Shown here one piece after another: positions 1 to 6,142 of a stretch of 11,250 nt of DNA. The stretch is taken from contig DPZQ01000213.1 of NCBI GenBank assembly GCA_003536295.1, positions 25,108-36,357 of the forward strand, given 5' to 3'. The notes under the pieces were generated by a model that had not been told where the DNA came from, searched no databases, and saw only the letters and a program-made list of their open reading frames with translations. Within the stretch, counting starts at the first letter, position 1. The number at the start of each line of letters is the position of its first letter. Source of the stretch: Rhodobacter sp. GTDB lineage: Bacteria; Pseudomonadota; Alphaproteobacteria; Rhodobacterales; Rhodobacteraceae. The translations under genes and the position numbers were made by a program.

Positions 1-420
1 CTACGCGCTCGCATCGCCGCCGAAGTCGGCGTTTCCGTTGCCGATGTTGAGATGATGGACGGGCGCCTTTCGGGCTCAGACTTTTCGTTGAACGTGCAAC
101 AGTCGAATGATGATGATGGGCGCTTTTGGATCGACACGCTGGAGGATGACGCCACACCTACGGCCGAATTGGTGGGCGAAGAGCATGACCAACAGAAACT
201 GCGCCAATGGTTGGTGGCGGCGATGGGCGCATTGAACCCGCGTGAACGCTACATTGTCATCGAGCGCAAATTACGCGACGAAGGACGCACTCTTCAATCT
301 TTGGGCCAAGAGTTGAACTTGTCAAAAGAACGTGTACGACAGCTAGAGGCAGCGGCTTTTAATAAATTGCGCCGCGGGCTTGAGGGGCAGTCACCAGAAT
401 TACAGGCTTTTTTGGGATAG
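1..420 (+). CDS. rpoH: RNA polymerase heat-shock sigma factor RpoH, 3' part (5' end outside window)
   Basis: Sigma-70 family factor of the RpoH (sigma-32) group, which directs RNA polymerase to stress promoters. The reading frame is open from the first base, so the gene starts upstream; 139 C-terminal residues are visible, roughly half of a usual RpoH of about 300 residues. The first ATG inside the window (52) is an internal Met, because the 17 codons before it read as RpoH-like sequence. The RLSGSDFSLN stretch is typical of the RpoH middle region. Region 4 is clear: LNPRERYIVIERKL, then the helix-turn-helix TLQSLGQELNLSKERVRQLE that contacts the -35 element. Alphaproteobacteria often carry two paralogues (RpoHI and RpoHII); I cannot assign this copy from the fragment. 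The gene ends 77 bases before coaBC, with no convincing terminator between. Confidence 0.93.
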   Translation, partial: LRARIAAEVGVSVADVEMMDGRLSGSDFSLNVQQSNDDDGRFWIDTLEDDATPTAELVGEEHDQQKLRQWLVAAMGALNPRERYIVIERKLRDEGRTLQSLGQELNLSKERVRQLEAAAFNKLRRGLEGQSPELQAFLG

Positions 421-497
421 CAACCTATTTTCGTATGCCAAGACTTGTGCAGATGCGTTGCAAAGCCTAAAGCACATGGGTGCAAAGGGGTTAGATA

Positions 498-1706
498 ATG
501 CTGGGTAAACGCATACTTTTGATCATTGGTGGTGGCATATCTGCCTATAAAACTCTCGATTTAATTCGTAAAATTCGTGCTGAAGGGGCCGATGTGACGC
601 CAGTTTTGACCAAAGCAGGTCAAAAATTTGTTACCCCCCTGAGTGCAAGCGCCCTTGCGGGATGCAAAGCCTATATTGATTTATTCGACCTGACCGATGA
701 GGCCGAAATGGGTCATATTGAGCTGTCACGCTCTGCGGATCTGGTGGTAGTAGCCCCCGCAACAGCAGATTTAATGGCCAAAATGGCGACCGGGCTTTCT
801 AATGATCTGGCCTCGACCTTGCTTCTGGCAACCGATAAAAAGGTGCTCCTGGCCCCGGCTATGAATGTGCGTATGTGGCATCACCCCGCCACTCAGCGCA
901 ATGTTGCACAACTTCAACAGGACGGCGTGACCTTAGTCGGCCCAACAAACGGCGACATGGCTTGCGGCGAATTCGGCCTTGGACGTATGGCAGAGGCTGT
1001 CGACATTTTAAGCGCTATCAAAGATCAGCTTAATGCGACGGGCCAAGGTTCGCTGGCCAATCGACACGTCATCGTCACGTCTGGGCCAACGCATGAGCCG
1101 ATTGATCCCGTGCGCTATATAGCCAACCGCTCATCAGGGACGCAAGGTAGCGCCATTGCAACTGCGCTGATGGATTTGGGAGCTAAAGTAACCTTTGTGA
1201 CAGGACCCGCAACAGCCTCACGACCCCAAGGTGCAACCGTAATCGAAGTACAAACGGCAGCGCAAATGCGCCAAGCCGTGTTTGACGCTTTGCCCGCTGA
1301 CGCCGCCATCATGGCAGCTGCCGTTGCAGATTGGTATGTGTCCAATGCGACAACGTCGAAACTGAAAAAAGACGCAAGCGGCCAAGCACCGCAGTTAGAA
1401 TTTGCGCAAAACCCCGATATTTTGGCTGAGCTGGCGCGCACCACGTCTCACCGTCCCGCTTTGGTCATAGGCTTTGCCGCCGAAACCGACCAAGTTGAGA
1501 GCAACGCAACTGCTAAACTTACGAACAAGGGCTGTGATTGGATTTTAGCTAATGATGTGAGCCCGCAAACCGGCATCATGGGCGGACATGAGAATGCGGT
1601 CACCTTTATTTCAGCTGATCAAACTGAGGTTTGGCCCCGCCAAAGCAAAACATCCGTTGGTCAGCAATTGGCTGCAAAAATCGCTGCTTATTTTGCACAA
1701 AAATAA
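498..1706 (+). CDS. coaBC: Bifunctional phosphopantothenoylcysteine decarboxylase / phosphopantothenate-cysteine ligase
   Basis: Cytosolic enzyme of coenzyme A synthesis. It joins cysteine to 4'-phosphopantothenate (CoaB, CTP-dependent in bacteria), then decarboxylates the product to 4'-phosphopantetheine (CoaC, FMN-dependent). The 402 residues match the usual fused length. CoaC part, about residues 1-180: N-terminal GGGISAYK flavin-fold motif, the expected active-site His73 in MGHIELSRSAD, PATAD at 87-91 (the PASANT-type motif), APAMN at 119-123, and Cys156 in the ACGEFGLGRM substrate flap. CoaB part, about 188-400: TSGPTHEPIDPVRYIANRSSG with Arg206 and Asn210, AAAVADW at 273-279, KLKK at 288-291 (KIKK in many homologues) and NPDIL. 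All key residues are present, so the enzyme should be active. The ATG is supported by an AAAGGGG ribosome site at 484-490. It may be co-transcribed with rpoH; I see no strong promoter in the 77-base gap. Confidence 0.96.
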   Translation: MLGKRILLIIGGGISAYKTLDLIRKIRAEGADVTPVLTKAGQKFVTPLSASALAGCKAYIDLFDLTDEAEMGHIELSRSADLVVVAPATADLMAKMATGLSNDLASTLLLATDKKVLLAPAMNVRMWHHPATQRNVAQLQQDGVTLVGPTNGDMACGEFGLGRMAEAVDILSAIKDQLNATGQGSLANRHVIVTSGPTHEPIDPVRYIANRSSGTQGSAIATALMDLGAKVTFVTGPATASRPQGATVIEVQTAAQMRQAVFDALPADAAIMAAAVADWYVSNATTSKLKKDASGQAPQLEFAQNPDILAELARTTSHRPALVIGFAAETDQVESNATAKLTNKGCDWILANDVSPQTGIMGGHENAVTFISADQTEVWPRQSKTSVGQQLAAKIAAYFAQK

Positions 1707-1719
1707 CAGCGGCACTTTA

Positions 1720-1736
1720 TTTGGAATTGTTCTAAA
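1720..1736. promoter_or_regulatory. Candidate Irr-type (ICE-like) iron operator
   Basis: The site reads TTTGGAA-TTG-TTCTAAA, two 7-base arms around a 3-base centre with a single mismatch to perfect dyad symmetry. It closely resembles the TTTAGAA-N3-TTCTAAA type of site described for the alphaproteobacterial iron regulator Irr. It ends two bases before the candidate -35 of the nfu promoter. The dyad is seen directly; the assignment to Irr rests on resemblance and on nfu being an Fe-S gene. Confidence 0.5.
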
Positions 1737-1737
1737 A

Positions 1738-1756
1738 CTTGACTTCTAGGGTCAAG
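1738..1756. promoter_or_regulatory. Candidate IscR/Rrf2-type operator overlapping the nfu -35
   Basis: A 19-base dyad with perfect 6-base arms CTTGAC and GTCAAG, seven bases apart. The core GACT-N5-GGTC has the same half-site spacing as the IscR type 1 site (GACT-N5-AGTC with flanking pyrimidines and purines), with one inner mismatch. IscR in Rhodobacterales is reported to act through a related dyad, the Iron-Rhodo-box. The left arm overlaps the candidate -35, as expected for a repressor site. The regulator is inferred. Confidence 0.5.
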
Positions 1757-1767
1757 AAGCACATATT
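1739..1767 (+). promoter_or_regulatory. Candidate sigma-70 promoter of the nfu-tsaB-rimI cluster
   Basis: TTGACT at 1739-1744 is a five-of-six match to the -35 consensus. It is followed after 17 bases by CATATT at 1762-1767, a four-of-six match to the -10. This would start transcription around 1774, about 17 bases before the nfu ATG. Its position after the coaBC stop and beneath two dyads supports it. Confidence 0.45.
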
Positions 1768-1790
1768 TGCTACTTAGATTGGAGATCGCA

Positions 1791-2348
1791 ATGTTCATTC
1801 AAACCGAATCTACACCAAACCCCGCTACGCTAAAGTTTATGCCTGGCCAGTCTGTTCTTGACTTGGGTACGGCCGATTTCCCCACCGCCGACACGGCCAG
1901 CAAATCACCGCTCGCCAACCGAATCTTCGCCGTGGGCGATGTAGCGGGGGTGTTTTTAGGCTCTGACTTCATTACGGTTACAAAGGCTGAAAATTCCGAT
2001 TGGGACCATATTAAGCCCGCAATCTTGGGCGCTATAATGGAGCATTTCCAATCAGGGGCGCCTGCCCTTGAGGGCGAGGCCGCAGCAGCCCATGCCGAAC
2101 ATACAGGCGAAGATGGCGATATTGTAATACAAATCAAAGAGTTGCTTGACACGCGCGTGCGCCCTGCCGTCGCGCAAGATGGTGGCGATATTACATTTCA
2201 TGGCTTTGACCGCGGTATAGTCTATTTGCACATGCAAGGCGCTTGCGCTGGCTGCCCCTCATCCACGTTGACCTTGAAAATGGGAATCGAGAATTTGCTG
2301 CGCCACTATATTCCTGAAGTAGTTGAGGTGCGCCCAGTTGCCACCTAA
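1791..2348 (+). CDS. nfu: Nfu-type iron-sulfur cluster carrier protein
   Basis: Cytosolic scaffold or carrier that delivers [4Fe-4S] clusters to client proteins; homologous to mitochondrial NFU1. The 185-residue protein has two domains. The N-terminal Nfu_N domain, about residues 1-87, opens with the very characteristic MFIQTESTPNPATLKFMPGQ. A linker rich in Ala, Glu and His (about 88-108) leads to the C-terminal NifU domain, about 110-182, with RPAVAQDGGDI and the cluster-binding CxxC, Cys152 and Cys155 in CAGCPSS. The ATG at 1791 is chosen because it has a GGAGA ribosome site at 1781-1785 and gives the family N-terminus; the in-frame TTG at 1767 has no such support. Two candidate iron-responsive dyads lie just upstream. 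The 3' end overlaps the likely tsaB start. Confidence 0.93.
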   Translation: MFIQTESTPNPATLKFMPGQSVLDLGTADFPTADTASKSPLANRIFAVGDVAGVFLGSDFITVTKAENSDWDHIKPAILGAIMEHFQSGAPALEGEAAAAHAEHTGEDGDIVIQIKELLDTRVRPAVAQDGGDITFHGFDRGIVYLHMQGACAGCPSSTLTLKMGIENLLRHYIPEVVEVRPVAT

Positions 2349-2988
2349 GACAGACCCAAATTTGCCCCTGATCTTGGGGTTCGACACATCGGCCGCGCAT
2401 TGCGCGGCCGCTTTGTTAAGTGGTACCCAGCTGTTGGGTCAAAAATATGAGCCGATGCAAAAGGGTCAAGCCGAATATTTAATGCCCATGCTCGAAGCGC
2501 TTTTGGCACGGCATGGTTACAGCTTTAGCAATTTGGCCGGCATTGGCGTGGGTATTGGGCCAGGAAATTTCACAGGGGTCCGCATTTCGGTGGCCGCCGC
2601 GCGCGGTCTTAGCCTCGGGCTCAGCGTGCCTGCGATTGGCATAACATCTCTTGAGGCGACCGCCTTTGGCGCACCACGCCCCTGTACTGTTGCCCTCGAT
2701 GCGCGTCGCGAAATGGCCTATGTCCAAAGGTTCGAAAGCACACCACACCTGCCCGAAATAATGGCTATTCAAGAAATACCCACGGATTTCCCCCTTTGGG
2801 GCAGCGTACCAACAAGCCAAACGCCACCCTTTAATATTGCGGTCGCAATCGCACAACTGGCAGCAGAACGATTGCCTGAGGTAGGCTTGCCTCCGCACGC
2901 GCAACGCCCAAGCCCCTTTTACATGCGCTCTGCAGATGCGGCCCCCTCGTCCGATTTGCCGCCCAAAATTATTGAGAGAATCGCGTGA
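2338..2988 (+). CDS. tsaB: tRNA t6A37 threonylcarbamoyladenosine synthesis protein TsaB
   Basis: TsaB is the ASKHA-fold partner of TsaD and TsaE in the complex that transfers threonylcarbamoyl to A37 of ANN-decoding tRNAs. The 216 residues fit bacterial TsaB. Visible features: phosphate-1-like ILGFDTSAAHCAAAL at 12-26; the family hallmark IGVGIGPGNFTGVRISVAAARGL at about 69-91; ALDARREMAYVQ at 119-130; and a C-terminal PFYMRSADA. The zinc and catalytic residues of TsaD are absent, as expected for TsaB. There is no ATG near the 5' end. I chose TTG 2338 because GAGG at 2325-2328 sits nine bases upstream; TTG 2323 would add five residues and TTG 2362 would remove eight. The start overlaps nfu by 11 bases and the end overlaps rimI, implying translational coupling. 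A perfect hairpin lies inside codons 18-25. Confidence 0.9.
   Translation: MPPKTDPNLPLILGFDTSAAHCAAALLSGTQLLGQKYEPMQKGQAEYLMPMLEALLARHGYSFSNLAGIGVGIGPGNFTGVRISVAAARGLSLGLSVPAIGITSLEATAFGAPRPCTVALDARREMAYVQRFESTPHLPEIMAIQEIPTDFPLWGSVPTSQTPPFNIAVAIAQLAAERLPEVGLPPHAQRPSPFYMRSADAAPSSDLPPKIIERIA
2390..2410 (+). other. Perfect GC-rich hairpin within the start of tsaB
   Basis: Arms CGGCCGCGC (2390-2398) and GCGCGGCCG (2402-2410) are exact reverse complements around the 3-base loop ATT. The sequence after the stem is CTTTGTTAAG, which is only weakly T-rich. The hairpin starts 42 bases after the nfu stop and about 52 bases into tsaB. It could protect the nfu mRNA 3' end or attenuate transcription into tsaB. 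It could also simply follow from the codons for the conserved AAHCAA segment. Confidence 0.5.
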
Positions 2989-3410
2989 CGCCAGATCAGC
3001 TAACACAGCTGCATCAGCTTTGCTTTGATACCCCAGCCCCTTGGTCGGCAGCCGCTTTTTCCCAGTTTTTAGCGGATGACGCCTGTGCCTTTGTAACCTC
3101 GGAAAATGCCTTTATGCTGGGCCGTCTAATAGGAGATGAGGCAGAGGTTCTGACCCTAGCCGTGGCCCCCGTGGCGCGCAGGCAAGGGGCCGCTTTGGCC
3201 TTGATGACACGGTTTCACGCCCAAGCTGCCGGGCGCGGTGTGGCTCGTATTTTTTTGGAAGTTTCAGCCGAAAATCCAGCCGCGATTGCGCTTTATCAAA
3301 AGCTTGGATACCTACAAACGGGCAAAAGACTGCGTTATTATCAGCCACCTGCGGGCCCTTCGATTGATGCTTTAATCATGTCCGTAACATTAATAGCCTC
3401 GAAGCCCTAA
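2985..3410 (+). CDS. rimI: GNAT N-acetyltransferase, RimI-like (ribosomal protein S18 N-acetyltransferase)
   Basis: Acetyl-CoA-dependent acetyltransferase of the GNAT fold. RimI acetylates the N-terminal alanine of ribosomal protein S18, and TsaB-RimI adjacency is common in bacteria, which favours this name over a generic GNAT. The protein is 141 residues, close to the E. coli RimI length. The acetyl-CoA P-loop is VARRQGAALA at 63-72 (R/Q-x-x-G-x-A). The LEVSAENPAAIALYQKLGY block at 91-109 is the RimI-type motif B with the conserved Asn and Tyr, followed by the usual RLRYYQPP. The GTG start at 2985 overlaps the tsaB stop (GTGA), with a purine-rich GAGAG just upstream. The N-terminus is somewhat divergent (MTPDQLTQLHQLCF). 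Substrate identity is inferred from family and context. Confidence 0.85.
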   Translation: MTPDQLTQLHQLCFDTPAPWSAAAFSQFLADDACAFVTSENAFMLGRLIGDEAEVLTLAVAPVARRQGAALALMTRFHAQAAGRGVARIFLEVSAENPAAIALYQKLGYLQTGKRLRYYQPPAGPSIDALIMSVTLIASKP

Positions 3411-3457
3411 ATACGCGAAAGATTCAGTTTAAAATTTTCCAATTGTGACGAATCCTG

Positions 3458-3486
3458 TTGACGCTCCAAGCGTTTCCAGTCCTAAT
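3458..3486 (+). promoter_or_regulatory. Candidate promoter of the nucleoside ABC importer operon, with internal dyad
   Basis: In the 150-base gap after rimI, TTGACG at 3458-3463 is followed after 17 bases by CCTAAT at 3481-3486. The spacer begins with a dyad, ACGCT-CCA-AGCGT at 3461-3473, overlapping the -35 edge, where a repressor could bind. The downstream leader to the binding-protein ATG is about 68 bases. No regulator is encoded next to the operon, so I do not name one. Confidence 0.4.
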
Positions 3487-3560
3487 TTGCACACGAGAGC
3501 GTAATCGGCCAAAGAAAATTTAAAGGCATGGTGCGCATTATAAACAATTGGGAGACTTCA

Positions 3561-4556
3561 ATGACACAACATAAACATTTATTCGGTGCCGTCGCCGCTC
3601 TAGCATTGACATGTGGCGCCGCCGCTGCCGATCCTGCTATCATTTATGACTTGGGTGGGAAATTTGACAAATCTTTCAACGAGGCTGCTTTTGCTGGCGC
3701 TACAAAATGGGCAACCGAAACCGGTGGCACCTTTAAAGAGTTGGAAATGCAATCCGAAGCCCAGCGCGAACAAGCATTGCGGCGTTTAGCAGAATCGGGC
3801 GCGAACCCTGTTGTGATGGCTGGCTTTGCTTTTTCTGACGTGCTGTCGCAAGTTGCCGCAGACTATCCTGACACGAAATTTTCGATCATCGATGGCTGGC
3901 TAGAAGCGCCCAATGTCCAAGTTGTTGGCTTTGCTGAAGATCAAGGCAGCTATCTGGTAGGGATGATGGCGGCCCTTGCGTCAAAAACCAATACAGTTGG
4001 TTTTATCGGCGGCATGGATATTCCTTTAATCCGCCGCTTTGGCTGTGGCTACGCCCAAGGCGTTAAAGCAGTAAATGCAGATGCAACTGTGATTTTGAAT
4101 ATGACGGGCACAACCCCATCCGCTTGGAATGACCCAACCAAAGGGGCAGAGCTCGCAAAATCACAAAAATCACAAGGTGCTGACGTGATTTTCGCAGCCG
4201 CTGGCGGCACAGGCATGGGCGTTTTACAAGCTGCAGCGGATGAGGGCATCTTGTCCATCGGCGTTGACAGCAACCAAAACTATATGCACCCTGGGTCGGT
4301 TCTGACCTCGATGCTAAAACGAGTTGATGTGGCTGTGTTTAATGCCTTTAGCGCGGGCGCTGATATGCCGACAGGTTTTATTGGCATGGATCTGGCTGCT
4401 GGTGGCGTAGGCTATGCGATGGATGATAACAATGCAGCCCTTGTGTCGGCAGACATGACAGCCCGCGTTGATGCTGCAGCCGATGCCATCAAATCAGGTA
4501 GCTTGAAAGTCCATGACTATATGTCAGACGAAACCTGCCCTGCGGCTTCGTTTTAA
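3561..4556 (+). CDS. BMP-family ABC transporter periplasmic substrate-binding protein (probably nucleoside)
   Basis: Periplasmic binding protein of the Bmp/PnrA family (type I fold), which captures a ligand for the importer encoded downstream. Characterised relatives (PnrA, BmpA, RnsB) bind nucleosides, so nucleoside uptake is the best guess. 331 residues. Signal peptide about 1-23: basic MTQHKHLF, hydrophobic core, AAA cleavage before Asp24. Cys18 does not sit in a proper lipobox (ALTC), so a soluble periplasmic protein is favoured over a lipoprotein. Family motifs: IIYDLGGKFDKSFNEAAF at 27-44, GFIGGMDIPLIRRFGCGYAQG at 147-167, FAAAGGTGMGVLQAA at 211-225 and IGVDSNQ at 233-239. Cys162 and Cys326 could form a disulfide. 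The ATG at 3561 is preferred because GGAGA lies at 3551-3555 and the signal peptide begins there; the in-frame ATG at 3528 would add 11 unsupported residues. The stop overlaps the ATPase start. Confidence 0.93.
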   Translation: MTQHKHLFGAVAALALTCGAAAADPAIIYDLGGKFDKSFNEAAFAGATKWATETGGTFKELEMQSEAQREQALRRLAESGANPVVMAGFAFSDVLSQVAADYPDTKFSIIDGWLEAPNVQVVGFAEDQGSYLVGMMAALASKTNTVGFIGGMDIPLIRRFGCGYAQGVKAVNADATVILNMTGTTPSAWNDPTKGAELAKSQKSQGADVIFAAAGGTGMGVLQAAADEGILSIGVDSNQNYMHPGSVLTSMLKRVDVAVFNAFSAGADMPTGFIGMDLAAGGVGYAMDDNNAALVSADMTARVDAAADAIKSGSLKVHDYMSDETCPAASF

Positions 4557-6142
4557 TGAACTCTAGTGATATTTTGGGGCGGCAGGAAACTGCCGCCCCT
4601 TCTTTGCCTTTGGCAATTGAGCTGCGCGGCATATCCAAAGCGTTTGGGACCGTACAAGCAAATAAAGACATTTCTATCCAAGTCAAAGCGGGCACAATAC
4701 ATGGGATAATCGGCGAAAATGGCGCGGGCAAATCAACGCTCATGTCCATTCTTTATGGTTTTTATAAGGCCGATGAAGGTCAGATTTTGATAAAAGGCAT
4801 ACCTACTATTATTCCCGACAGCCAAAGTGCCATTCGCGCAGGCATCGGCATGGTATTCCAGCATTTTAAATTGGTGCAAAACTTCTCCGTTCTGGAAAAT
4901 GTTATTTTAGGTGCGGAAGACGGGGCATTGCTGGGCCCCTCATTCACGCGCGCGCGTAACGTTTTGGCCGATTTATCAGCCGAATATGACCTTGATGTCG
5001 ACCCAGACGCGGTGGTTGAAAACCTGTCTGTGGGCCATCAGCAAAGGGTCGAAATCTTAAAGGCTCTGTATCGCCAAGCCGAAATTTTGATATTAGATGA
5101 GCCAACGGGCGTCCTTACTCCCGCCGAGGCCAATCACCTATTCCGCATTTTGCGCGGGCTTAAGGCTCAGGGTAAAACGATCATATTAATCACCCACAAA
5201 TTGCGTGAAATTATGGATATAACCGATCATGTGTCGGTCATGCGTCAGGGACAAATAGTATCCTCGCTCGAAACTTCAGAAACGTCACCACAAGACTTGG
5301 CCGAACGGATGGTGGGGCGCAAAGTACTTTTGCAAATCAGCAAAAGTGCACCTAATTATGGGGATGAGGTCTTAAGGGTCGAAGGTCTTACGCTGCATGA
5401 CGAACAAGGGGTAGAGCGTCTAAGTGACGTCGCCTTTTCGATCCGCGCGGGCGAAATATTGGGCATTGCTGGCGTGGCGGGCAATGGACAATCACATTTG
5501 CTTGAAGTGCTGGCTGGCATTCGAAACGCCCAAGGCCGCGCTTTTCTGAAAAGCGAAGTCCTTAATCTAACTGGTAAGAGCGCAAATGCACAAAGCCGCC
5601 GCGCAATGGGTATCGCACATATTCCCGAAGACCGCCAAGATATGGGCCTGATTATGGATTTCATGGCTTGGGAAAATATGGGGCTTGGGTATCACAATGA
5701 CCCCCTTTATCAGCATAACCGTTGGTTCATGAACAATGACGCGTTGCTCGATGAAACGGCCGCAAAAATGGACCGTTTCGATGTGCGTCCACCCATTCCC
5801 ACTTTGGCGGCAAAGAATTTCTCAGGTGGAAACCAACAAAAAATCGTTGTTGCGCGCGAAATTGAACGCGTGCCAGATGTGCTTTTGATTGGCCAACCGA
5901 CCCGCGGGGTTGATATTGGTGCGATTGAGTTTATTCATCAGCAAATCATAGCCCTGCGCGACGCAGGCAAGGCAATTTTATTGGTGTCTGTTGAGTTAGA
6001 TGAGATTATGTCCCTGTCAGACCGTATCGGCGTGATGTTTGACGGCCACTTGATGGGCGTCAAAGATGCCACCCAAACCAATGTTAATGAAATAGGCTTA
6101 ATGATGGCAGGTATCGCCCCTCCGCAAGAGGGAATTATTTGA
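4556..6142 (+). CDS. ABC transporter ATP-binding protein, double nucleotide-binding domain (sugar/nucleoside importer type)
   Basis: Energy-coupling ATPase of the BMP/Nup importer: two fused nucleotide-binding domains in 528 residues, like NupA/YufO and RbsA. Domain 1: Walker A GENGAGKS at 53-60, Q-loop VFQHFKLV at 100-107, signature LSVGHQQ at 157-163, Walker B ILILDEPT at 177-184 with Glu182, and switch His214. Domain 2 is degenerate at its own catalytic points: Walker A reads GVAGNGQS at 306-313 (Lys replaced by Gln) and Walker B ends IGQPT (Glu replaced by Gln), while the signature FSGGNQQ at 422-428 is intact. As I recall, this asymmetry is usual for the family. The ATG overlaps the binding-protein stop (TAATG) and has no visible ribosome site, so translation is probably coupled to the upstream gene. 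A perfect hairpin lies over codons 7-15, so in-frame TTG codons at 4604 or 4610 are conceivable alternative starts. Confidence 0.93.
   Translation: MNSSDILGRQETAAPSLPLAIELRGISKAFGTVQANKDISIQVKAGTIHGIIGENGAGKSTLMSILYGFYKADEGQILIKGIPTIIPDSQSAIRAGIGMVFQHFKLVQNFSVLENVILGAEDGALLGPSFTRARNVLADLSAEYDLDVDPDAVVENLSVGHQQRVEILKALYRQAEILILDEPTGVLTPAEANHLFRILRGLKAQGKTIILITHKLREIMDITDHVSVMRQGQIVSSLETSETSPQDLAERMVGRKVLLQISKSAPNYGDEVLRVEGLTLHDEQGVERLSDVAFSIRAGEILGIAGVAGNGQSHLLEVLAGIRNAQGRAFLKSEVLNLTGKSANAQSRRAMGIAHIPEDRQDMGLIMDFMAWENMGLGYHNDPLYQHNRWFMNNDALLDETAAKMDRFDVRPPIPTLAAKNFSGGNQQKIVVAREIERVPDVLLIGQPTRGVDIGAIEFIHQQIIALRDAGKAILLVSVELDEIMSLSDRIGVMFDGHLMGVKDATQTNVNEIGLMMAGIAPPQEGII
4576..4599 (+). terminator. 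Perfect hairpin with GAAA tetraloop after the binding-protein gene (partial terminator or mRNA stabiliser)
   Basis: Arms GGGGCGGCAG (4576-4585) and CTGCCGCCCC (4590-4599) are exact reverse complements around GAAA, a GNRA-type stable tetraloop. TTCTTT follows directly, so the element has the shape of a Rho-independent terminator with an interrupted T run. It lies 20 bases after the binding-protein stop, inside the first codons of the ATPase gene. In binding-protein importer operons, such hairpins often make the first gene more abundant than the rest. Structure seen directly; function inferred. Confidence 0.65.

Noticed and set aside
421..497. Possible small RNA or terminator between rpoH and coaBC
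   Set aside because: Only short TGCAAAG repeats and no stable stem with a T run; nothing supports an RNA gene.
1767..1790. Upstream TTG extension of nfu
   Set aside because: The ATG at 1791 has a GGAGA ribosome site and gives the standard family N-terminus; the extension overlaps the presumed promoter and leader.
2479..3006. Long open frame (175 codons) on the minus strand, opposite tsaB
   Set aside because: It lies entirely across the recognisable tsaB gene and the rimI start, has no recognisable domain and has a Cys/Arg-rich shadow-like composition.
4158..4175. Tandem 9-base repeat AAATCACAA x2 in the binding-protein gene (KSQKSQ)
   Set aside because: The repeat is exact and in frame, but the segment has the normal length for the family at this place, so it looks like chance codon similarity rather than an expansion.
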